Below, piece by piece: positions 42,030 through 52,199 of a DNA stretch of 64,000 nt. Source of the stretch: Paratrimastix pyriformis (taxonomy: Eukaryota; Preaxostyla; Paratrimastigidae); contig JAPMOS010000022.1 of NCBI GenBank assembly GCA_027972325.1, positions 248,001 through 312,000 of the forward strand. The letters are read 5' to 3'. A program made the position numbers and the translations under genes. Positions within the stretch are counted from its first letter, which is position 1. Each line of letters begins with the position of its first letter. Under the pieces are notes generated by a model. That model was not told the DNA's origin and ran no database searches. It was given only the letters and a program-made list of their open reading frames with translations.

Positions 42030-45000
42030 ATGAAGTTCAAGCAACTAGTGGCTCTTGTCATTTTTTGCCTTGCACTTCTCGCAGGTTCATTCGCCATCCT
42101 AACATTTTCCTGTGCCTCATCTCCCTTATTAGCACTTGGCTTCGTTAGTTATCCAATTTTTCATATTGTAAGTGAGGCTCTTGTAGTTTTTTGGCACTTG
42201 TTCGTCTTTTTTTTTACACGTCTGTCATTTTTTTTTTTTATCCGAACGAACGAATCCTTCGCCTTGATGACAGTTCACACTGCCCACCTCCACAACTCAC
42301 ACTTCCTTCGGTTCATTGGTCTGATTTTATCACCAGGCGAACTATGACCCTCATTTGACCTAGGTGTGGGTCTCTTCTGGACGGCGATCCCTGAGTTTCT
42401 ACACGCCCTGTCCTACAAGGTCTCCTCGCCGTCCTCGTTTTTTTCATCGATTCCTCGCGTACTTCGACGAATAGGGCGTTGGTATCATAGAAGGGGTTGA
42501 ACGGTCATGGTCAGCCAAATTCCACGTGGTGACGGATGTGCTTCAGTGCACCATCTTCATGGCCGGGTTGACCATGTGCCTGAAGCGGTCACCCTCGGTC
42601 ATTGCAACATTCTTCATGATCGGGGTGCCTACCGTCTTCGCCGTCGTTGCTATCTTCCTGGGTGGCCTGCCCGATTGGTCTCCGTGCCCCCCCCCCCCCC
42701 CCCCTCCCTCTCCCCTCTACCCCTCCCCGACCCCACGGCACCGACGATCGTAAAATGCTTCTCGATCTTTCCGATTGCAGCCTCTGCTCTCCTCACCCTC
42801 CTCTGCTCACCGTCCTTTCCTCGTTCTCCTCATTCCTCCTCTTCCGTCTGGTGCAGCTGGGATGCCCAATTCCGTCCGACCCTGTTCGAAGTGACGACGG
42901 AGCGCCTGTTGTCGGCCGGTCTCGCCCTCTTCGGGGTGGTCCTCATTGTTCGGCGGCGTCACTTGAGGGTCCACCCGGTGACTGTGCGCTCGATGGTGCT
43001 CTCCATGGGCTGCACGGCCATCTCCAACTTGCTGCTCTCCTTTTTCCTGGTCGGCCCACACCCTGATCTTCCGTCGTGGAGGCGGGAAGATTGAGGGGAG
43101 AAGGGAGGTTGGGCGTTTCTGGGCTTGAGTTTCTGCCCGAATGCTCCACATCACTGAGCTCACCGAGGTCGGTCTCTGCTGGTGGTGGGGGGGATCGGGG
43201 GCTATAGGAGTCACGCCGCCTGCTCATCATCATGGCACATCTCTTCAAGCTGCTCGCTGCGTTTTCGATTTACTACGGGTCCGTTCGCCCGCCTCGTCTC
43301 CTCCACGCCTCTCACCTCTCGTTTTGGCCGCTATAGCACCATCCGAGTCACGTTCGTGTCGCCCTTTCAGGTCGGATGGCCTTCCCTGCACACGTTTTCT
43401 TTCTTCGGCCGCCCGCACCTGTTCACCATCCATCGCACGCGATCCTTCTCCCCTTCCCTTGTTATTCCGTCCCTGGTGGCAGGCCTTCTTCCGCTCGCTG
43501 GTTGCCCAGCGGAACGAGCTCGAGCGGGAGCGCAACTTCGCGGACGCCCTCATCGGGCGACTCCCCGTGGCCCTGATCGTCTTCTCGTCCCGCAGGGTCC
43601 TCAGGTCTGCCCATCAGGCCCACGCCCCCAGCCGATATCCTGTCCCGGGTCGGCATGGTTGCCGACCGCATCTACCACCGTCCGTCGCTCGTGGGCGGGG
43701 CAGAGTCAACGAGTACATGTCATCCCTGGTGGGGATGACCGCCGCCGAGCTGGATGCCCATCCGACCTGGAGCGAGTTGCTCTTTCAGGCCCCTGTGGAG
43801 CAGCTCCTCAAGGCCGGGTCCGCCCTCCCGCCAGTCCCTCCCCTTCTCACAGATGTCTGCCTGACCCCCCGCCCCGTGTTCAGATCGCACCAGAGTATTC
43901 TCCGGCCCCAGCGATCTGAAGCCGAGGACGGTCAGGACGGTGACGTGGAGATGGACTGGCTCATCCACCCCCTCCGCGGCCCCGGAAAGAGCCGCCTCCT
44001 CAACACATTCGGTCCGTCCGCCTCCCTCCTCCTCGTCCCTTCCTCATCACCCCCGCTCGCGATATTCCCGCTTGTGTGGCGCCAGACCTCCGGGAGCTCG
44101 ACGAGGCGGAAGAAAAGGACTTGGACATGGACCAGGAGGAGGACATCGTCAAGGACACCGAGAAGGAGCAGGTAATGATCGCCACGGGGGTCGACGTGAC
44201 CCTGGCCAACCGGGCACGCCGGATCCTGCTCACCCAGCACCGCGAGCTCGATCGGATGGTCCGGTGTGGGTGGCGCTGCGTGGGGGCTGCACGTGGTGGT
44301 TGCGCCGTTGTTTGTTCTACCCCGGGACCCGTGTCTACCGGCAGAGGCGCTGCCGACCCGGTGTGAATGATCCTGGGGTCCCCGACTTGGTTCTCAGCTT
44401 TTTTTTGGCGTCGTGCCTCGACGTGGCGTTGTTCACTGCCCCAACCCCGACTGGGCGGGCAGGTGCGCGCGCGGACGGCCGACCTCGAGGCCGCCCTGGC
44501 CGAGCTGCGCCAGCGGACCACCGACCTGGCCGCGGCCCGGGACTCGGCCGAGTCGGCGGCCCGGGCCAAGACGACCTTCCTCAACTCGATGTCGCACGAG
44601 CTGCGGACCCCGCTGACGGCCATCCTGGGCTGCAGCGAGCTGCTGCAGGACAGTCTGCACACGCGCGACGTGCAGGAGGCCACCCTGCACGCGGCCTCGA
44701 TCCGCGAGAGCGGCCAGCGCCTCCTCGACACCGTCAACGGTCTGCACCGACATTTTTTTCAAAGCCCGCCACCCGCACCCCTGTGCCAGAGTTCCCCGCC
44801 GTCCCTGCAGACGCCCACCCCCCGTAGCTAGCCACAGCCACAGCCACAGCCACAGCCACAGCCACAGCCACAGCCACAGCCACAGCCACAGCCACAGCCA
44901 CAGCCACAGCCACAGCCACAGCCACAGCCACAGCCACAGCCACAGCCACAGCCACAGCCACAGCCACAGCCACAGCCACAGCCACAGCCACAGCGCCACA

Positions 45001-45521
45001 GACCCCATTTTGGGCGAGCTCGTCATCTCGGCACTGCTGGTGGTGGTGTGTGCGGGGTGGCCGCCGCCAGGTGTGCTGGACATGGCCCGGTTCGAGTCGG
45101 GCCGCTTCCCGCTGCATCTGGAGTCCCTGGATGCAGTTGATGTGGTGCGGAAGGCCCTGGGGCTGCTGGCCCCGCTGGCCCTCAAGAAGGGCCTCCGCCT
45201 GGCCCTGCGCACCAACTGTCACCAGCTCAGCGTCACGGTCCGTCGCTCCCAGTTCAGTCTTCGCGGTTTTGGCAGGGATGGTGTCGCGTTTTGCTGCTCT
45301 GGATCTCGTCGCTGCCGCTCACCACCCCCTCCTGTCTGCCTTGTTTCCGTTTGGCAGTCGGACCCGTCCGGGCTGCGGCACATCATCAACAACCTGGTGG
45401 GTAACTCCATCAAGGTCCGTCATGGCCCAAGCCCCTTCTGCTCCTCGTTTCAGGGCAGCCGATCCTTTTTGCCAAGCGCGAACTTTAGCCCGGGTAGTCG
45501 ATCAAAAAACGAATGGGTTGT

Positions 45522-45555
<34 letters not shown>

Positions 45556-48373
45556 AATATTTCGCCTGCCTTGCCTGTTTGGGGTTCTCCGATCGAATTG
45601 CCCGTCTGAGTCCCATGTGAATTGCGTGCGGTCTGGGGGTTCGCAGTTCACCGCGACGGGCCACGTGACGGTGCGGTTGTTGCGGGCGAGCGCCGAGCCG
45701 CAGTGGGTCATTGAGGTGGAGGTCTGCTGCCCGTTAGCCTCCTTTTGCTGCTGCTGCATCTCGTCGCTTGCCGCGCGCTTGCTCTTCGGCCAGCGATCGA
45801 TTCATTGATCACCCACCCACCCCTTCCCCCTGCAGGACACGGGCTGCGGGATGTCGGCCGACTTCCGCAAGCGGATCTTCCAGCCCTTCTCGCAGGAGAG
45901 CGAGGGCTCGACCCGGCGCTACGACGGCAGCGGGCTGGGGCTCTCGCTGGTGCGGATGTACGTGAGCGTGCTGGGCGGGTCGATCGACGTCACCTCGCAG
46001 CGGGGCAAGGGCACCACCTTCCACATCCTGCTGCCCATGCTTTCCCCAGCTCCCGTCCCCGGGTCTTCACCCGTGATCCCCAAGCCGGGGACCCCCGCCG
46101 CGTCGCCCATCCTCCGGCCCGCGCCTCTGCCACTTGCGCCCGCTCCCGCGCCTACGCCCCCACCCTCGTCCGACCCTCGTGCCGTTTCTGGGGGGCTGTC
46201 GCATCGCTCCGCCATCCGAGCCGCGGCTCTGCTCCCGGGGGACCCCACTGATCCCTCCTTGAGTCCACCCTCCGGTCGGCCGACCCATCCGGATACGGTG
46301 CTCGGGCCCCTGCTCACCTCGGTCGGGACCGCCGCCGAGTCGGCCTTCCTGCTCCATGGGAGCCGCTCATCCGCCCCAGGGCTGCCTCAGGGGTCGTCGG
46401 AGGAATTCCACCCGACTGCCTCTTCGGTAACCCTCGCCCCGGCCATCCCCCCCGCGGCCCTGGCCATTCTCGCCTACCCCGACGGTGAGGGCTCAGGACC
46501 CGTCCTACCGGTGATGCCGGGGGCGGCGCGCTGTTCTGCTGCCTCTCCGTCGCCTTCCCCGAGCCCCATCTTTGTCATGCCTGCCGGAGCCTTCGAGAGT
46601 ACTAACGAGCAATTGATGCGCCCCAGCCCCGTCCTGCCACCCCTCGCTTCGCCCACCTTGGTGCAGAGCCCGCCACACCTTGTCGCCCCGCCGCCGCCTC
46701 CTCCTCCTCCTCCACCACCACCACCTCCGCCGCCTCCTGGGCCACCGCTACCACCACCCTCATCGCCCCCATCGCCACCTCCACCGCCGCCATCACTGCA
46801 ACAGCATGACGCACCCTCCGCCGCGATTCCTGTGCCTCAAACGGTCACTCGGCCACTGGCGCCCGCCTCGCCGGGCTCGGTGAGCCCCGGGATGGTCTCG
46901 ACCCTGGCGCTTCCGTGTTGCGCCTCGCCATCCTGGCAGGAGCTCTTCACGCCCTTCTCGTCCTCTCCGATGGGCTCGCCCACTGACCCACCGCCCACCC
47001 CCTCTGGGCCACCGCAGTCTCCGCCGCCGCCGCTGTTGACGAGTCCCCCTGGCCGGCAGCCGACGCGCTCCCTGCCGCCCATCCAGGTCCCCGACTGGCC
47101 AGCATGTTCACCCCCGCCGGGGCTGCCATCGACCCCTTTGCCCGATCCGTGCAACATGCCTGTGCGCAGCCCGTCCTCCGTCCGGTCCTCGCCCCACTCC
47201 GAGCAGCAGCACACAGCAGCGCCCGGGGCAATACTTGCTCCCACCTTTGTGGAGCAGCCTAACCCCCAAACCGCAATCCACCCAACCCACATCACCACGC
47301 CAACTCGCTCGCCTTGGGACATTCCAGCAGCAGCGAGTCCCCTGACGCTCAGCCAGCCAGCCGCGCCGGTCACTCTGCCTGCATCCGTCTCGTGCAGTGC
47401 CCTCGGAGTAGTCTTCCCGCCGAGCCTCACGGGGGCCGCCTCCTTCTGCTGTTCCCTGCCCTACTCACCCACCTGCGATTCCCGAGAAAACGACGGGGCG
47501 AGCTCCCCGCCCCTGGCGGCCCTGGTGGTGGAGGACAACCTGCCCTGCGCCCTGGTGTGCCGCCGGTTCCTGGCGCCCCTCTTCACCCGAGTCGACGTGG
47601 CCCACAGCCCGGACGAGGTGATGACATTGCTCGACAAGCAGCTGAGTTGCCCGGCCCACGATCCACCGACCCCCGCCGGCACGCCCGCCACCTCCGCTAC
47701 GCCCTCACCGACCCTGGGGTCCCCCGGTTCTGTGACGGGGCCGGCTGCCCTGCCTCAGCTGCCCACCCCGGTTCCCGTCAGCCCGCCTGGGTTCTCGCCA
47801 CCCATCATGCCGCCCCCCACCCCGCGGCCCTCACCGCGCTCAACTTGCAGCAGCGGGTCGGCCACCTACGCGATGGTCTTCATGGACATCGACCTGGGCC
47901 ACCCGTCCATCGATGGGGGTCTGCGCTGCGCCCCAACCGCGTCGTTCCCTCCTCTTTTGCCTGTCGGCCTCACCCATAACTGGCGTCCTCTTCTGTACCC
48001 CCTTTGGGCACACTCCTCATCAGTGTCGCTGCTGCGGCTGATCCGGACCCGTTTCCCGGCCATGGAGGCCGTGCCCGCCCTGGCCACCACGGCCCACATC
48101 CTGCAGGCCGACCGGGACGAGCTCATGCAGACGGGCCTCTTCGCCGAGGTGGTGGGCAAGCCCTACAGCCGCGAGCTGCTCCTCGAGACGGCCCAGCGCC
48201 ACCTGCAGAGCTCACACCCCCTCGTGGCCGCGGCCCTCCGCAAGCAGCGTCGTCACCGCCTGACCCCTGTCCACCGCCATCAGCCACAGAGCGTGCCGGG
48301 GGAGGCTGTGCTCGCCGGGGGTGACGAGACAGTCCCGCAGATCAGGCCCCCTGCCCCGGTCGACGCGACTTGA
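42030..48373 (+). CDS. Hybrid histidine kinase B (tandem paralogue of A)
   Basis: [20 protein letters not shown] opens a MASE3-like sensor ([58 protein letters not shown]) that is clearly related to but diverged from kinase A. Linker/[43 protein letters not shown]. HisKA (H-box near 44,590-44,616), ATPase ([31 protein letters not shown]) and receiver ([20 protein letters not shown]) are intact. Between ATPase and receiver there is a Pro/Ser-rich linker of almost 500 residues (46,037-47,504), about three times that of kinase A. A second Pro/Ser-rich insertion splits the receiver itself after [12 protein letters not shown] (about 47,640-47,860). Confidence 0.9.
44181..45244 (+). repeat. Conversion block 1, copy B
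   Basis: Partner of 38993-40050; see that entry. It includes two introns and a (CAGCCA)n array one unit longer. Exons and introns match equally well. Confidence 0.92.
44834..44995. repeat. (CAGCCA)n microsatellite, copy B
   Basis: About 27 perfect hexamers, one more than copy A, in the same intron position. Confidence 0.95.
45836..46036 (+). repeat. Conversion block 2 (ATPase G-box exon), copy B of 40501-40701
   Basis: The exon encoding DTGCGMS to FHILLP is identical in both kinases at every base, including third codon positions. The introns on its 5' side differ completely beyond the last four bases. Confidence 0.9.
47505..48255 (+). repeat. Conversion blocks 3 and 4 (receiver), copy B
   Basis: Two identical stretches lie inside this interval: 47505-47585 matches 41201-41281 (81 bases), and 48050-48255 matches 41488-41693 (206 bases). 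The sequence between them is diverged and of different length. Confidence 0.9.
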
Positions 48374-48830
48374 CAATGTTGACAATGTTGACATTTCTCT
48401 TTCTCTATTTGCGGTTATCACCTGTTCTGCCGGTCAGTCAGTCAGTCAGTCAGTCAGTCAGTCAGTCAGTCAGTCAGTCAGTCAGTCAGTCAGTCAGTCA
48501 GTCAGTCAGTCTCGTGTTAGTGCGATTTTTGTTTCTCTGACCCTTTCCTCCTTTTTATGTTTGCCATTTTGTGCAGGGGGGCGTGACTCAAGGCAGCCGT
48601 TGTTGTATGACAATTTTTTCTGCTTGTTTTTTGTTGTCGTCGGTGTCGTTGTTGTGACCTGCTTATGCCTCCTCGCGTGAATTTTTCGATGGTTTTCGCT
48701 TTTTAATCCGACACGTTTTGTTTTCCACTCCCCTTTCCCACCTTCCCACCTTCCCTCCCCTCCACCACCCCTACACGTAAGACAAGAGCAGACTGAAGAA
48801 AGTGCTTGTCACCCCTGAGGGGACTTGGCT
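48374..48830. other. Intergenic region with GTCA microsatellite
   Basis: Two GACAATGTT copies follow the stop of kinase B. A (GTCA)n array of about 19 units spans 48,433-48,511. The rest is T-rich sequence with no gene, presumably the NELF-A promoter. Confidence 0.7.
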
Positions 48831-50168
48831 ATGTTCGGTCAAGACCAAGGCAACTTAGAGCGGTTCTTGACTGATCCGGCACTTTCACAGCCTTGGTCCT
48901 CCCCGTGTTTCTCTTCATACCTCGACTCCCCACAGTTTATTGATTTTTTGACCCAACATTTCGATGTGCTCGACCCGTTGGTGAGACTCAACTTGCTGAT
49001 TTCCTTGTTCAATCTCCGACAAAACCGTCTCCAGAAAGGATTGCCATCCTTTCAGGCCCTCGTCGAAGTGGCCATGACCAGCAAAGACGAGTGGATCTCC
49101 CTCATCGCTGGGCTCCTCCGGGACTTTCTCAGTACTGGCACAATCCCAGCGGATTTTCAGCAAAGTCCTTGCAATGAGAAGATCCAAACACTGATCACAA
49201 GTTGTCTGCGCAATCGCTCCCCTTCCTGGCCATTCATGCGGTGGCTTAGTGCAGGGGATCCGACCGTCACCCGATGTTGTTCCGCGTCATTTCCCCTATC
49301 TGCATAACGACCTGATTCCTATGGAAACAAAGGTTTTTTCCGGAGTTTACCATTTCCTCCTCACACCGCTGATGCTCAGCCGTTCCTGCCTCCATCCACG
49401 CCGGTGGCCCACTTTCGAATTCGCGAGTGTCTGCTGCAGCCTCTGTCATTTTCGTCGCTCATGCTCACCGCAGCAGGTGCGGGTGTGCCCCCGGGCCCAT
49501 TCTCCATCCGCCAGTCCCTGGGCGAGCTCGCGGCGGCCGTGCAGGCGGCCTCCCTGACCGACCGAACCTCCTTCGCCCGGGTGGCAGCCGCCAGGCGCCA
49601 CCACTCCTCCCTTGGGAACCACGACCCACATGGGAGTACGCCCACGCCCACGCCCACACCCACGCCCCTCTCCTCGGCCACCTCACCCCCGCCCAGCGTC
49701 TCGCCGGCACCCCCCGGCGGGTCCCGCTCGTACAGCCCACCGCCCGATGCCGACATCCGCCAGGCCCTGGCCAGTTTCGACGGCTCCCCGGATGCCTTCC
49801 GGAGGCTGCGCGTCGGGGCGCACTCGCCCACCACCTCGGCGATGTCGGCCTACTCGCCGCCCCGCGACCCGCAGCCCCACACGCCCCTGCCCTCGGCGGC
49901 GTCCTTCTCCCCGGGGCCGCCCGTCCTCACGGCCCAGTTCTCGCCCTCGTCCTCGGCGCACCATGTCGTCCCCCAGCCTGCCCGCCCCACGGCGCGCGCC
50001 CTGGGCCCCCAACTCTCTGGTGCCCCGGCGAGCCAATCCCAGGGCCAACCCCAGCCGCTGCCCCCGCCTGACCACCGCGACCGGGAGGACGCCCCTGCCC
50101 CCTGGTGGCACACCGAGCCGCAGGCCTCGGAGCGCACATCACAAATCGAAGTGCTGGTCCGCCTCGTC

Positions 50169-50204
<36 letters not shown>

Positions 50205-52141
50205 TCCCTTGGTGGCTGCCGGGTACCCGATGGCGCGCACCTCATCGACCCGCCCGCCGATCTCCTCTTCTGCCCGCCCACAGACCGAAGTCCCGCTGCC
50301 CGCAACTCGGCGCGGCCGAGGCGCCAAGCAGCACCCGCCGGCCACAGCCTCGGGGGCTCGTGGCGGGCCGGCCCACCCGCCAAGCTCTCCCCGCCCTCGT
50401 CGGGCCATCGCCAACCACCGGCGGGCCGGGGGGCCCCCTCCTGGGCCGTCGTTGAGGAGTCGCCCCGCAAGGCCCCGCGACCGCCCTCCGCGGCATCCGT
50501 CCCCCAGCAGTCACAGGCCCTCGGCGGCCGGCCGGCCCAGCGGCTCCCGGCAGCGCACCGGGCGGCCACCATGGATGGGGACATGCCCGAACCGGGGGCC
50601 GCGGACATGATGGCGGAGGAGCCCGAGGCCGAGGAGGAGGGCGGGTCCTCGGATGAGGGCGATGGGGAGGCCGACGACGCGCCGGAATCGATGCCCGGTG
50701 TCCCGCCGCCCATGCCCATGTCCATGCCCATGCCCATGCCCATGCGCCCGGCCTCGGCGGCTCCCGTCCCCGCCCCATCACCCGCGGGAGCCTCCTTCCC
50801 GTTCGCCAACCCCGTGCCGCCCGCCCCCGCTCCTTCCCCCTCGCCTTCGCCTTCGCCGGGAGCGACCACCCCCGGGCCTGCCTTCACACCCCTCGGAGCC
50901 AGCGGCACCACCGGGTCGGCCTTCATGCAGCTGGGCCCCGGGTCAGCCTTCCACACCAACCCCAACCCCAGGGCCGGCCCGGCAGGAGGCGGCGGTGCGG
51001 ATCAGGGACGCAAACGGATTCGCATCGGAGGCGGCGGTGACGCGGACGCCCCGCCCCCACAAGCCATGCCCATGCCCGGGGGAATGTATGGGCAGGGGCA
51101 ATACCCGCAGTACCCACCGCAGTACCCACCGCAGTACCCACCGCAGTACCCACCGCAGTACCCACCGCAGTACCCACCGCAGTACCCCGGAATGGGCGTC
51201 CCGTATGGGATCCCGGCTGCATACCCACCACCAATGGGCCAGCCCCCAATGGGCCAGCCCCCAATGGGCCAGCCCCCAATGGGCCAGCCCCCAATGGGCC
51301 AGCCCCCAATGGGCCAGCCCCCAATGGGCCAGCCCCCAATGGGCCAGCCCCCAATGGGCCAGCCCCCAATGGGCCAGCCCCCAATGGGCCAGCCCCCAAT
51401 GGGCCAGCCCCCAATGGGCCAGCCCCCAATGGGCCAGCCCCCAATGGGCCAGCCACCAATGGGCCAGCCCCCAATGGGCCAGCCACCAATGGGCCAAATG
51501 GGGCCTGCGGGCAGCTCCTTGCCTTTGCCCATGGCGTCCTCCACCCCCTCGCTCTCGACCCCCTTCGGCCGGCCCGTTCAACCGCCGCCACCCCAGCCTT
51601 CCCCGAGCATCCCCATTCCCATGGCTCGTCTCGGCGCTCCGCCTCCGCTTCCTCTGGCCAATATCCCCCTCCCCCCCCTGCCGGTCAACCTCCCCGCGCT
51701 CCCCTCCCGTCCCCTCCCGCCCATCCCCGGGCCCCAGGCTCTTCCCAGAGCCGGAATGCCCACACAGATTCAGCGGCCTCCGGGTGTGGCGGGTCCCCCT
51801 CCCGCTGCTGCCCAGAACCCGCAGGCGGCGACACACCCCGGAGAGGGAGCCGCAAACTTCATGCATGGACCTTGCGACTTGCTCGCGCCGGAACAGCGGG
51901 ATATCTGCGAGCGCTTCTTGCGCAAAGAAGGTTCGTCCAGTTCTTCCCCGATTTCGACATTGTCTCTGTTCTTTTAGCAATTCCACCCGAACCAACTGAC
52001 CGCGATGGAATTCGGACTTACATCTTGCACCAAGAGGACCGTCCTGACCCATCAACTGGCCGTGTTGTACCATGCTACCTGACAGTTCTCCTTAACTTGA
52101 AGACTGGCCAATGGAGGAGGGGATACATACCAAAACAGTAA
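48831..52141 (+). CDS. NELFA: NELF-A, negative elongation factor subunit A
   Basis: The start at 48831 ([15 protein letters not shown]) leads into the NELF-A N-terminal domain: [33 protein letters not shown], then [20 protein letters not shown]. It is followed by YLHNDLIPM and [15 protein letters not shown], matching the YLNKNALT/PPVKHFQL region of animal NELF-A. The middle is disordered, with QYPP (about 51,105-51,188) and about 18 MGQPP repeats (51,230-51,497). The last part ([40 protein letters not shown]) matches the conserved C-terminal strand ending in TGQW. Known role: with DSIF, holds paused RNA polymerase II. A short intron near 51,930-51,976 is likely. Confidence 0.8.
50176..50202. 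repeat. (CT)n microsatellite after a short C run in a NELF-A intron
   Basis: About eleven CT units after a run of about 10 C, beginning just after a GTCCGC donor (exon end IEVLV). Confidence 0.8.
51105..51497 (+). repeat. Coding minisatellites in NELF-A (12-base and 15-base units)
   Basis: A 12-base unit encoding QYPP is repeated about seven times (51,105-51,188). Then a 15-base unit encoding MGQPP repeats about 18 times (51,230-51,497), with only C/A changes at one proline codon. Both keep frame. Confidence 0.92.
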
Positions 52142-52199
52142 TGCCGGAAATCAAATATCTCCCATTGGTACCCTCCACTATTTTTTCAACAGGCGAAAA

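Noticed and set aside
37136-48373. Bacterial contamination as the source of the two-component genes
   Set aside because: The reading frames are interrupted by many short introns with the same splice signals as neighbouring eukaryotic genes.
48433-48511. GTCA array as a telomere or origin motif
   Set aside because: It is a plain tetranucleotide microsatellite between two genes, unlike known telomere units, and no other origin-like feature is present.
51002-51591. Minus-strand Gly/Trp/Pro repeat proteins opposite NELF-A
   Set aside because: They are antisense readings of the MGQPP minisatellite. The plus strand carries the conserved NELF-A ends in frame.
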